A DNA stretch of 64,000 nt, from contig CALNWN010000007.1 in the NCBI GenBank assembly GCA_940746715.1, positions 62,001-126,000 on the forward strand, read 5' to 3'. Position 1 is the first letter of the stretch; each line of letters begins with the position of its first letter. Source of the stretch: an uncultured Paraburkholderia sp. GTDB taxonomy: Bacteria; Pseudomonadota; Gammaproteobacteria; Burkholderiales; Burkholderiaceae. A model generated the notes under the pieces. It was given only the letters and a program-made list of their open reading frames with translations, did not search any database and had not been told where the DNA came from. A program made the translations under genes and the position numbers. Positions 27,310-36,295 of the stretch are shown one piece after another.

Positions 27310-28308
27310 ATGAATAAAACTCACGCCCTGCTCGCCGCGAGCCTCTTCGCGCTTACCGCTGTCACCGCGGCTCATGGGGCGACCCGCGACCAGCAGGCCA
27401 AGGCCTGCCGCGGCGACGCCATGCACTTTTGCGCTGCCGACATTCCCAACAAGGCGAAGATCACCGCCTGCATCTACGCGCAGCGGCGCATTGCGAGTCC
27501 GGAGCGGCTCGGCGTGCCGCTGAACGCCGGCGGCATTCTGCTGTCGATGCCGGCGGCCGCGCCCGACCTCGCGATCCACAAGCTCGTCAACGTGTGCCCG
27601 GGCAACGGCCCGCGCGGCTTGCCGACGATCCACGGTCAGGTAATGGCGTTCGACGCCGACACGGGCGAGACGCTCTTCATCCTCGACGGCCCGACGGTGA
27701 CGGGGCGCCGAACTGCGGCCATGTCGATGCTCGGCGTGAGCACGTTTGCCGCCGTCGCGCCGCGCGAATTCCTGCTGATCGGCACCGGCACGCAGGCGCT
27801 CAATCATCTGGAAGCGATCGGCGAACTCTATCCGCAAGCGCGCGTGTGGGTGAAGGGTAGTGCGCCGGCGCGCGCCGACGCGTTTTGCGCCGCGCATCAA
27901 GGCAAGGCGTTCGAGCTGCGGCCGCTTGCCGAGCCGCACGCAGCGCTGCCGGAGTCGATCGAGGTTGTCATTGCGCTCACCACGAGCCGCCAGCCTGTCT
28001 ACGACGAAGCGGCGCGCGCGGGGCGTCTCGTGATCGGCGTCGGTGCGTTCACGCCGGAAATGGTGGAGATCGGCGCGCGGACTCTCGCGGGCAGCGCGCT
28101 TTTCGTCGACGACGAGGCCGGTGCTAGGTACGAAGCCGGCGATTTTATTCAGGCAGGCGTCGATTGGGCCGGCGTGCGCGGCATCGCCTCGGTGCTCGAC
28201 ACCGCGGCGCCTGCGGCGCAAACGCCGGTGGTGTTCAAGAGCGTCGGCTGTGCGGCGTGGGATCTGGCGGCCTGCCGCGTCGCGCGCGAGGCGCTTGCGC
28301 GTGGTTGA
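27310..28308 (+). CDS. Chimera: secreted Cys-rich protein N-terminus fused to ornithine cyclodeaminase/pyrroline-2-carboxylate reductase-like enzyme
   Basis: A single open frame of 332 residues made of two unrelated parts. Residues 1-24 are a Sec signal peptide (MNKTHALLAASLFALTAVTA) and residues 25-55 a small Cys-containing exported domain (QQAKACRGDAMHFCAADIPN). From about residue 56 it becomes an NAD(P)-dependent ornithine cyclodeaminase/mu-crystallin family enzyme: RIASPERLGVPLNAGG, HKLVNVCPGNGPRGLPTIHG, LDGPTVTGRRTAAMSMLG, and the Rossmann LLIGTGTQALNHLEAI. The enzyme part lacks about its first 30 residues, and the Cys-rich part lacks its C-terminus. The join is near 27475. In frame, so a product could be made and sent to the periplasm, where the enzyme would have no cofactor. 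A deletion fusion. Confidence 0.8.
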   Translation: MNKTHALLAASLFALTAVTAAHGATRDQQAKACRGDAMHFCAADIPNKAKITACIYAQRRIASPERLGVPLNAGGILLSMPAAAPDLAIHKLVNVCPGNGPRGLPTIHGQVMAFDADTGETLFILDGPTVTGRRTAAMSMLGVSTFAAVAPREFLLIGTGTQALNHLEAIGELYPQARVWVKGSAPARADAFCAAHQGKAFELRPLAEPHAALPESIEVVIALTTSRQPVYDEAARAGRLVIGVGAFTPEMVEIGARTLAGSALFVDDEAGARYEAGDFIQAGVDWAGVRGIASVLDTAAPAAQTPVVFKSVGCAAWDLAACRVAREALARG

Positions 28309-28383
28309 CGCACGCGCGCAGCCAGTCCACGCCCGGTCCCCGCGACGGAAAAACGCCTTTAAAACAGCGCCTTGCCGGACGGT

Positions 28384-28400
28384 TTGGCATATTGCGCCAA
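28384..28400. promoter_or_regulatory. TTGGC-N7-GCCAA palindrome upstream of zwf
   Basis: TTGGC at 28384-28388 and GCCAA at 28396-28400 form an inverted repeat 197 bases upstream of the zwf start. The rest of the 288-bp gap holds no gene. Could be an operator for a LysR- or LacI-type regulator of sugar catabolism; not tested. Confidence 0.25.
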
Positions 28401-28596
28401 GCTGCGGCACATGTTGCCGTGCAAACAATCCCAAAACGTTGCACCATAGGCGTTTGCTGGAAAAACCGCCGATGCCCGCCGTGAAGGCGGCGCATGCGCT
28501 TTTTCCGCATTGGACCGGGGCCCACGGGCGGTCCTTGGCCGCAGGGCCCTTCGGCGCCTGACGACACCTTCCTTCTCACGACGCTGCGACCGCGCT

Positions 28597-30078
28597 ATGA
28601 AGACTCAACACGCTTCTGCGACTCCCGAGCTTCCGCTCGACATGATCATCTTCGGCGGCACCGGCGACCTGTCGTTTCGCAAGCTGCTCCCCGCGCTGTA
28701 TATGGCGCATCTGCACTGCAATCTGCCGCCCGAGACACGCATTCTCACCATCGGGCGCAAGCCGTGGTCGCGCGAGGAATACATCGCCGAATTCATGGAG
28801 CAGAAGGCCAAGCCCTTCATTGAAAAGAAGGTGTTCGACGCGGCCGCGTGGGACAAATTTCTCGCGCTGTTCGAATACGTGCGCATGGACGTCGATTCGG
28901 CCGAAGACTATCAGCGGCTGAAGGAAGCCTCGCGGGACGGCGTGCGCCGCGCGTTCTATCTGGCGACGTCGCCGGATCTGTTCACGAACATTTGCGACAA
29001 CCTCTCGGCGGCGGGGCTCGTGGACGAGCTGTCGCGCGTCGTGCTCGAAAAGCCGCTCGGCCATGACCTCGCATCCGCCAAGGAGATCAACACGGCGGTC
29101 GGCAAGCATTTCAGCGAGGCGCAGATCTACCGGATCGACCACTATCTCGGCAAGGAAACCGTGCAGAATCTGATGGTGCTGCGCTTCGGCAATCCGATTT
29201 TCGGGCCGCTGTGGCAGGCGCCGTATATCAAGCGCGTGCAGATCACGGTCGCCGAAACGGTCGGCGTGGGCAGCCGTGCAGGCTTCTACGACAAGACCGG
29301 CGCGCTGCGCGACATGGTGCAGAACCACCTGCTCCAGCTGCTGTGCATCGTCGCGATGGAGCCGCCGGTGTCGCTCGATACCGACGCGGTCCGCGATGAA
29401 AAGCTCAAAGTGCTGCGCTCGTTGCGGCCCATGACGCCCGAGGACATCGCGCGCGACACGGTGCGCGGCCAGTACACGGCAGGCGCGGTGGACGGCGAGG
29501 CGGTGAAGGGCTATCTGGAGGAAGAGAATGTGCCGGCCGGCAGCCGCGCGGAGACTTTTGTCGCATTGCGCGCGCATATCAACAACTGGCGCTGGGCCAA
29601 CGTGCCGTTTTTCCTGCGCACCGGCAAATGCATGCAGAATAAGGTGTCGGAGATCGTCATCGAATTCTCCGATTTGCCGTTCTCCATCATTCCGAGCGGC
29701 GGGCGCAACTACGGCAACCGTCTCGTGATCCAGTTGCAGCCGGAAGAATCGATCCAGCTTCAGATGCTGGCGAAGGAACCGGGCAGCGGCATGCACATGC
29801 TGCCGGTGAATCTGAACCTCGACTTGCAGCAGGCGTTCACCGAGCGTCGCGCGGAAGCCTATGAGCGTTTGCTGATCGACGTGATTCGCGGTCGCCTCAC
29901 GCACGTCATGCGCCGCGACGAACTGGAGGCCGCGTGGGCATGGGCCGAGCCGATCCTCGAGGGTTGGGCGAAGTCGGGCGAGCGGCCGCGCAACTATACG
30001 GCGGGTACCTTCGGGCCGGCTGCGTCGACTGCGTTGATGGCGCGGGAAAATGCCGTGTGGGCGGAGGAGTCGCAATAA
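28597..30078 (+). CDS. zwf: Glucose-6-phosphate 1-dehydrogenase
   Basis: A 493-residue enzyme that oxidises glucose-6-phosphate to 6-phosphogluconolactone, feeding the Entner-Doudoroff and pentose-phosphate routes and making NADPH. The NADP-binding loop is FGGTGDLSFRKL near residue 20-31, the active-site signature RIDHYLGKETVQN near residue 180 with catalytic His and Lys, the EKPLG lysine motif near 152. It continues to a normal C-terminal region with RRDELEAAWAWAEPIL. The ATG at 28597 (MKTQHASATPE) gives the usual length; the frame is open further upstream but is not conserved. Stands alone, followed by a bidirectional terminator. Intact, unlike many neighbours. Confidence 0.97.
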   Translation: MKTQHASATPELPLDMIIFGGTGDLSFRKLLPALYMAHLHCNLPPETRILTIGRKPWSREEYIAEFMEQKAKPFIEKKVFDAAAWDKFLALFEYVRMDVDSAEDYQRLKEASRDGVRRAFYLATSPDLFTNICDNLSAAGLVDELSRVVLEKPLGHDLASAKEINTAVGKHFSEAQIYRIDHYLGKETVQNLMVLRFGNPIFGPLWQAPYIKRVQITVAETVGVGSRAGFYDKTGALRDMVQNHLLQLLCIVAMEPPVSLDTDAVRDEKLKVLRSLRPMTPEDIARDTVRGQYTAGAVDGEAVKGYLEEENVPAGSRAETFVALRAHINNWRWANVPFFLRTGKCMQNKVSEIVIEFSDLPFSIIPSGGRNYGNRLVIQLQPEESIQLQMLAKEPGSGMHMLPVNLNLDLQQAFTERRAEAYERLLIDVIRGRLTHVMRRDELEAAWAWAEPILEGWAKSGERPRNYTAGTFGPAASTALMARENAVWAEESQ

Positions 30079-30112
30079 GCGGCGGCTTGCCGGTGGTGTC
30101 CGCCGTCCAATG

Positions 30113-30147
30113 AAAAAAGGCCCGCGTACTGAACGCGGGCCTTTTTT
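30113..30147. terminator. Bidirectional rho-independent terminator, zwf / tssL
   Basis: A-rich AAAAAAGGCCCGCGT (30113-30127) pairs with ACGCGGGCCTTTTTT (30133-30147) around ACTGA. The T-run on each strand lets it stop both zwf (plus) and tssL (minus), which converge here. Confidence 0.95.
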
Positions 30148-30164
30148 GCGGGCGGCGTCTCGCG

Positions 30165-30828
30165 CTAAGGCAGCGAGATCGTCAGCGTGGCCGATTGCGG
30201 CCCGAACTTGACGACCTGCGAATAGGGTGCCAGCGTGCGTAAGGTCTGATCGCGCAGATACGTGTTCAAGCCGATATAAGCGAGCAGGCCGACGAGCGCG
30301 AACACCGCGCCGATCGACCACAACGGCAGTTCGCGCTTCAGACGGTGCGCGACCTGATCGGGCAGCGGCCAATGTGGCGCAAACGGCGCGCGCTTGCCTT
30401 TCATATGCGCGATTTCATCGCCGATGCGCGCGGTCAGATACGCGAGCTTCTCCGGCCCTTCCAGCAGATACTTGCCCTGGAAGCCGAGCAGCAGGCACAT
30501 ATGAAACACCTCGAGCGATTGCAGGCGCGCGGCATTCCTCGAGATACTGGAAAAACTTCTCGCCCGCGAGCTGCTCGCCGAACAGCACCAGTTGCAGCGG
30601 GCGGCGCTCCCATTCCGTGCGAATCCTGAAGCTGGACGACAACACCGATTCGTCGATCGCCGCACAAAACGCAAACTTCGACGCATACACGTCTTCCGCC
30701 GATGCGTTGAGCTTCTTCGCGCCGCGCTCGAAGTCGCCGAGAAACTGCTGGATGCGCTGACTGAATTCATGCGCATCACCCGGCTCGCGGCCGTTTTTCA
30801 GCAGGAAGAGCATGAAGAAGCCGTCGGT
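30165..30828 (-). pseudogene. tssL: TssL (DotU/IcmH), N-terminus missing and frameshifted
   Basis: TssL anchors the type VI baseplate in the inner membrane with TssM. The frame from 30828 reads DGFFMLFLLKNGREPGDAHE, AKKLNASAEDVYASKFAFCA, DESVLSSSFRIRTEWERRPL and FGEQLAGEKFFQYLEE, the cytoplasmic hook domain. Near 30533 the frame shifts, with a few residues lost, and continues LQSLEVFHMCLLLGFQGKYL, then the single C-terminal membrane helix PLWSIGAVFALVGLLAYIGL and a short periplasmic tail. The first 30 or so residues are absent: the sequence joins in frame to the tssK C-terminus (see tssK). Confidence 0.88.
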
Positions 30829-31395
30829 GACCGCGATCAGTTCGAGTTGAAGATCGTTGATGCCCGAGGGCGCGTAGATCATGGCCGACTGCGCTTGCAG
30901 CATGCGCTCGTACAGCCTGCCGCGCGGCTCGCAGGAGAAATAGCTGGCGCCCAGGCCGCACCGGAATCGCGGGCGGCACTTGCGGCGTGTAGACGAGCCG
31001 CACGCCCGGCATGGCCGAGAGCACGAGCTTGTCGACGTCGTCGGGGGCGCCCACCTTGAAGCGCGCGGGCACGGCTTCCACGAGCTCGGCAGTGGGCATG
31101 TCGGCGGACACGGCAATGTAGAACATCGTCTTGTCGTCGATCTTGCCCGAATCGAGCCGGCCTGCATGAAACGACGGGCGCACTTCTTCCAGCGCAATTG
31201 CAAAGTAGCGCGTGGAGATCACCGTTTCCAGCAGGTCGCGCAGGATCGTGTCGAGCCGCGCGAAGCCCGGTCCCGGATCGTCGTGCCGATAAGCCGGCAG
31301 ATCGGAGAGCGCATAGCCCTTCGAAAACGTCATCAACTGGCCGGCAAGGCGCAGCAATTCCTGAAAGAGCCGCAACAAGCTCTCGCCAGGCCAAC
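30829..31395 (-). pseudogene. tssK: TssK C-terminal part, fused in frame to TssL
   Basis: TssK is the trimeric adaptor linking baseplate to the membrane complex. Only the last 190 or so of about 445 residues remain: ESLLRLFQELLRLAGQLMTF, DPGPGFARLDTILRDLLETV, then AGRLDSGKIDDKTMFYIAVS and SAMPGVRLVYTPQVPPAIPV. A G-run near 30952 shifts the frame and the last 40 residues (SYFSCEPRGRLYERMLQAQ, APSGINDLQLELIAV) follow in the next frame, passing without a stop into TssL at about 30828. At the 5' end similarity begins abruptly at about 31395, where the opposite strand starts to encode TssM. This is one breakpoint of the proposed inversion. Confidence 0.85.
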
Positions 31396-31397
31396 TG

Positions 31398-34230
31398 AGC
31401 TTCCCGCTCGAATTCTCCACGATCAAGCCCGCGCTTCGCGCCTTTCTGGCCACGCTGTTTGAAACGAACCCGTTCCAGTACAAGCCCATCTTCCGCGGCT
31501 TCTATTTCACGAGCGCCTTGCAGGAAGGCGAAACCAGCAGCGCCGCCGCCACGCGCATCGCGAACCGCTTCGGCCTGAGCGCCGACAGCATGCCGAAGCC
31601 GCACACCGCGTTTTCAAAGAACGGGTTCTTCCTGCGCGATCTCTTTTCCAAGGTCATTTTCGCGGACCGGCAGACGGTCAGGCAATTTGCCAGCCCCGCG
31701 AAGACGCACATACATTATGCAACGTTTTTCGGCTTCGTCGCCGTGCTCGCGCTGGCGCTCGGTGGCTGGACATGGTCGACCGTCAACAATCAGCAACTCG
31801 CGGAGAACGTCAAGGCCGATCTCGACAACGTCGTGCGTTTGCAGCAGAACCGCAACGACCTGCAATCGCGACTGCAGGCGATGGACGTGCTCGAAGACCG
31901 TATCGATCAGCTCGAACAGTTCCGTCGCGACAAGCCGCTCGCTGTTTCGCTCGGCCTGTATCAGGGCGATCGTCTCGAACAGCGTCTTCTGACCGAGTAC
32001 TACAACGGCGTGCGCCAGATTCTGCTGGAGCCGGTTTCGCAAAACCTCGCGTCGTTCCTGAAGGACGTCAACGCGCATCCGGATCAGCTCGCGCCGCTCA
32101 ATCGCACGCCGGACACCGCCGCCATTCCCGTCTCGACGCATAGCGCCATGGCGGCGAACAGCCAGGGCGGTCTCTACAGCGACGCATCGCCTACGAATGT
32201 GGAGGACGCGTACAACGCGCTCAAGACGTACCTGATGCTAACTAAGAACAAGCGTCACGTGGAAACGGCTCACCTGACCGATCAGGTGGCGCGTTTCTGG
32301 CGCGGCTAGCTCGAAACGAATCGCGGCAACATGCCTCGCGACGAAATGATCCGCAGCGCCGAGCGCATGATCACGTTCTACCTGTCCCGCGTGTCCGACG
32401 ACGACTGGCCGATGATCGACCAGAATCTCGGCCTCGTCGATCAGACTCGCGAGAACCTGCGTCGCGTGGTGCGCGGCATGCCGGCGCGTCAGCGCGTCTA
32501 TGAAGAGATCAAGGCGCGCGCCTCCACCCGCTTTGCACCGGTGACCATCGCGCGCATCGTCGGTGAAAACAATACGGCGCTGGTGGCGGGCAGCTACACG
32601 ATTCCCGGCACGTTCACGCGGGAAGCGTGGTTCCAGTATGTGCAGCCCGCGATTCGCGAGGCGGCGACGAAGGAATTGCAGGCGAAGGACTGGGTGCTCA
32701 ACACCTCCGCGCATGACGACCTGACGCTCGAAGGCAGCCCCGAGCAGATCCAGAAAGCACTGGTCACAATATATAAAACCGAGTATGCAATGCACTGGCA
32801 GAAGTTCATGCAAGGCATCGCAGTGCAGAGCTTCTGCAGCTTCGGGCAGGCCGTGGACGCGATGAACCGTCTCGGCGACCCGCAGGATTCGCCGATTCGC
32901 AAAGTACTCGAAACTGCGTATGACCAGACCTCGTGGGACAACCCGTCGCTATTCAACGCGAGCCTGAAACGCGCGCAAAGCGGCGTGACGAGCTGGTTCA
33001 AGCAATGGTTCTCGCGTGCGCCGACCGGCCAGTTGAACGCGAACATCGACATCAACGGCAATCCGGTGGAAATGCCGATGGGTCCCATCGGACAGGAATT
33101 CTCCGCGCTGGGGCGCATTGTCCAGACGGGCACGGCTCGATGCTGAAGGGCTATATGGACACACTGTCCAAGGTCCGCACGCGCTTTAACGTCATCAAGA
33201 ACCAGGGCGATCCGGGACCGAGCGCGCGTCAGCTCATGCAGCAGACGCTCGACGGCAGCGGCTCCGAACTCGCGGATTCTCTCAAGTATGTCGACGAGCA
33301 GATGTTGACGGGGCTCACCGATTCGCAACGCAAAGCGCTGCGTCCGTTGCTGGTGCGTCCGTTGATGGCCGCGTATGCCGTGGTGATCCAGCCTGCCAGC
33401 GTCGAAGTCAACAAGGTGTGGAATGCACAGGTGTACCAAACATTCCAGAACTCGCTCGCCAGCAAATATCCGTTTGCCGGCGACGCGAAGGTGGAAGCCG
33501 GTGCCGGTGAAATCGCACAGGTGTTCGGACCGGACGGCTCGATTGCGAAGTTCGTCGGCACCACCCTCGGGCCGTTCGCGGTGCGCCGCGGCGACACGCT
33601 GACTGCGCGCACATGGGGCGACATGGGCCTCGCGCTCACGCCGGACTTCACCAATGGGTTCGCGCACTGGGTCGCGCCGCTTGCGGGCGGTGCAGCGAGC
33701 GCGTCGGCGGGCCAGAGCTCGGCGGAACCGCAGACCGTGTTCCAGATCCTGCCGCAGCCAAGCAGCGGCACGACCGAGTACACGCTCGCCATCGACGGCC
33801 AGCAGATGCGTTACCGCAACACGCCGCCGCAATGGACCAACTTCGTGTGGCCGAATCCGTCGGGATCGCCCGGCGCCACGCTGTCGGCAACGACCTTCGA
33901 CGGACGCACCTTGCAACTCGTCAACGAACCGGGCCGCTACGGTCTCGAGAAGCTGATCAATTCGGCGCAGCGCAAGCGCCGTCCAGACGGCACCTTCGAT
34001 CTGTAGTGGACGCAAGGCAACGTGACGGTGGCGGTCAGCATGCGCATCATCAGCACGTCGCAAGCCTCGGGGGCAGCAGTGACGCGCCACAGCAGCAAAG
34101 CCTGCGCGGGCTGCGTCTGCCTTCTTCGGTGGCGGACGTGAGCGCGGCGGCCAATTCCGTCGCGGCCACGAACACAGCCAGCAGCACGGCCGGCCACGGC
34201 CGCAGTTCGAACACAGGAGGTCCGCAATGA
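31398..34230 (+). pseudogene. tssM: TssM (IcmF), central and C-terminal parts
   Basis: Encodes the larger, mostly periplasmic part of TssM from EFSTIKPALRAFLATLFETN onward: the RGFYFTSALQEGETSSAAAT stretch, the third membrane helix HYATFFGFVAVLALALGGW, the periplasmic helical region, and the C-terminal beta domain that contacts TssJ. It is broken by a TAG at 32307-32309 where Trp would fit (RFWRG/LETNRGNMPRD), a frameshift near 33130, another TAG at 34004-34006 (TFDL/WTQGNVTVAV), and a frameshift near 34065. The end GGPQ stop at 34230 overlaps the tagF start as ATGA, showing the original junction is intact. The N-terminal part lies at 41798-42515 on the other strand. Confidence 0.88.
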
Positions 34231-35234
34231 CGCAGACCGTGCAGGCGCAGATCGCGTACTTCGGCAAGATTCCCTCGCGCGGCGACTTCGTGAAGAGCCC
34301 GCATAACCCGCAGCCGTTCGCCACGCTCGACCGCTGGATCGCCGAAGCAATGGAGCTGCTCACCGACGATCCGCGCTGGAAGATCGTCTACGAAAACGCC
34401 AAGCCCATGCACTTCGCGTTCCTCGGCTCGCGCAGCAAGCTCGCGATTGCAGGCCATATGGTCGCAAGCCACGACCAGTCGTCGCGACGCTTTCCGTTTC
34501 TTGCCGCCACCGCGCTCGAGGTCGAGAAGCCGCTCACGTTTCTCGCGCACAGTCCCCTCGCGTTCGCGCGTTTGTGGTCGCGAGTGTCGGCGCAAATGAA
34601 GCCCCTGCTCGGCGCGAGCGAGCCGGCCGGCGCATTGCAGGCGCTCGGCGAAACGCAGGTGCCGATCGAAATCGGGGGCGGGCCGGGCAATCCGCATGAC
34701 GGCACATTCAACGATTTCGTCGAACACCAGACGCTCGCCGGGCTCGAACAGATGCTGCTTGCAAGCGGGCATCCGGTGCATCCGGTGCGCCTGCGCGGCG
34801 CGATGCTCGCGCTGGGTTCGCTGCTGCGCCCGGTCATGCAAAGCGGCTCGTCGCATCTTGAACGCGGGCTCACGCTGCCGCTGCCGCTGCCGAACGATCC
34901 GTTCTATCGCAGCCTCGTCGCGGCTTTCTGGCTCGAACTGATTGCGCCGTTCGTCGCGCAGGCGGACTTCGAACTGGCCATTTTCATCGGCACGATTGCG
35001 GAGCGCGAGCGGCTCATCATCGGCTTTAACGGTGCGTCGGCGAAAACGCTGCACAGCGTGGTCGATCCGCAAGCCTATGCAGCACACAACATCGATATCG
35101 ACGACCCCGAGTGGATCAACGAACACGCACAAAGCGATCATGGCATCAGCAAGCTCGTCAGCTATCTCGACCAACCGCAATTGTCCTTGCGCGTCAGCAT
35201 CGACACGTTCCGCGAAGCCTTCACGGGAGCGTAA
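34227..35234 (+). CDS. tagF: TagF, type VI secretion-associated protein (ImpM family)
   Basis: A 335-residue cytoplasmic protein. The family pattern at the N-terminus is visible: QIAYFGKIPSRGDFVKSPHN, then RWIAEAMELLTDDPRWKIVY and KPMHFAFLGSRSKLAIAGHM. TagF represses type VI firing post-translationally in Pseudomonas. Here it is longer than the 200-residue core, as in Burkholderia. It starts with ATGA overlap on the tssM stop and is followed after 4 bases by the OmpA-like gene, so the three form an operon. Intact even though its system is not. Confidence 0.9.
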   Translation: MTQTVQAQIAYFGKIPSRGDFVKSPHNPQPFATLDRWIAEAMELLTDDPRWKIVYENAKPMHFAFLGSRSKLAIAGHMVASHDQSSRRFPFLAATALEVEKPLTFLAHSPLAFARLWSRVSAQMKPLLGASEPAGALQALGETQVPIEIGGGPGNPHDGTFNDFVEHQTLAGLEQMLLASGHPVHPVRLRGAMLALGSLLRPVMQSGSSHLERGLTLPLPLPNDPFYRSLVAAFWLELIAPFVAQADFELAIFIGTIAERERLIIGFNGASAKTLHSVVDPQAYAAHNIDIDDPEWINEHAQSDHGISKLVSYLDQPQLSLRVSIDTFREAFTGA

Positions 35235-35238
35235 CGCG

Positions 35239-36198
35239 ATGATCAAATCACGCACCCGCTCACGCGCGCTGCTCGTCAGTCTGCTCGTCGGCCCGCTCGT
35301 TGTGGGCCTTGTCAGCCCGCTCGCTCACGCCGACAACGACGGTCCGGCTCGCGTCACGCCGGTCGACAACAGCGGCATTTCGATTCGCACGACGGCGCTG
35401 CCCTCCGCTTCGTCCAGTGGGTCTGCGGTCAATACCGCGGGCCTCGCGAGCAGCACGACCGGCACCGGCGCGGTGACGGCGTCGCCGCCGCCCGCCAACG
35501 CAACGCCGGGCCAGGTCGTGGTCGGCGGCAAAGTGCCCGACGAGGCGACCAAGGCCGCTGTGCTCGCGCGTTTGCGCGACACGTATGGCGCGGCTAACGT
35601 AGTCGATCAGATCGAAGTCGCCGACGTCGCGACGCCGCCGAACTGGTCCGCGAACGTGCAAAAGCTGATTGGCCCGCAACTCAAGCAGATCAGCAAGGGC
35701 CAGTTGAAAATAGACGGCACGCAGATCGACGTGAAGGGCGAAGTGCGCAACGAGTCGCAGCGCCAGCAACTCGCGAGCGACATGGCGAATGCGCTGAATC
35801 CGACGTATACGATCAAGAACGGCTTGCGCGTGAGTGCCTCCGAGCAGGGCCTGCTCGACCAGACGCTCGCCAATCGCACGATTGAATTCGAAACCGGCAG
35901 CGCGACGCTCACGCCGCAAGGCCGCGCGATTCTCGACCAGATGGCGGCGGCGATGCAGAAGATGACGACGAAGACCGTCGCGATCATCGGCCACACTGAC
36001 AACTTGGGCAACCGCGCGTCGAATATCGCGCTGAGCCAGGCACGCGCCGATGCCGTGAAGGGCTACCTCGTCGCCAAGGGCATTCCACCGCAGCAGATGA
36101 GCACGACGGGCGTCGGCCCCGACCAGCCGATCGCGTCGAACGATACGGCCGATGGACGCGCGCGCAACCGGCGTATCGAGTTTCGCGCGGGGTCCTAA
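35239..36198 (+). CDS. OmpA-family protein of the type VI locus (BON-like plus OmpA C-domain)
   Basis: A 319-residue secreted protein. A signal peptide spans residues about 1-32 (LLVSLLVGPLVVGLVSPLAHA). A Ser/Thr/Ala-rich linker follows, then two BON-like modules (QVVVGGKVPDEATKAAVLAR and GQLKIDGTQIDVKGEVRNES), and the OmpA-like peptidoglycan-binding domain from about residue 210, with FETGSATLTPQGRAILDQM, IIGHTDNLGNRASNIALSQA and the NRRIEF ending. It would anchor the type VI membrane complex to the cell wall, as TagL-type proteins do. ATG at 35239 follows the tagF stop by 4 bases. A bidirectional terminator follows. Intact. Confidence 0.88.
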   Translation: MIKSRTRSRALLVSLLVGPLVVGLVSPLAHADNDGPARVTPVDNSGISIRTTALPSASSSGSAVNTAGLASSTTGTGAVTASPPPANATPGQVVVGGKVPDEATKAAVLARLRDTYGAANVVDQIEVADVATPPNWSANVQKLIGPQLKQISKGQLKIDGTQIDVKGEVRNESQRQQLASDMANALNPTYTIKNGLRVSASEQGLLDQTLANRTIEFETGSATLTPQGRAILDQMAAAMQKMTTKTVAIIGHTDNLGNRASNIALSQARADAVKGYLVAKGIPPQQMSTTGVGPDQPIASNDTADGRARNRRIEFRAGS

Positions 36199-36234
36199 CT
36201 ATAGGACTGCCTGCTCGCAGCCACGGCACACATG

Positions 36235-36277
36235 AAAAAAGCCTGGCGCGGTCAATCGACCGCAGCCAGGCTTTTTT
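36235..36277. terminator. Bidirectional rho-independent terminator, ompA-like / tssA
   Basis: AAAAAA and GCCTGGC (36241-36247) pair with GCCAGGC (36265-36271) and TTTTTT (36272-36277), with an inner GCGGTC/GACCGC stem and one bulged A. A- and T-runs on both sides suit termination from both converging operons. Confidence 0.92.
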
Positions 36278-36295
36278 CAATTTCAACGCGGACGT

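Noticed and set aside
28576..30372. Long open frame of 598 codons opposite zwf
   Set aside because: High-GC third positions create long antisense frames. This one is Arg/His/Asp-rich with no domain, and zwf on the other strand is unmistakable.
1905..34230. Programmed frameshifting or stop-codon recoding as an explanation for the breaks
   Set aside because: Breaks lie at different sequence contexts without slippery heptamers or pseudoknots, affect unrelated genes, and are joined by missing segments. Decay or sequence error is simpler.
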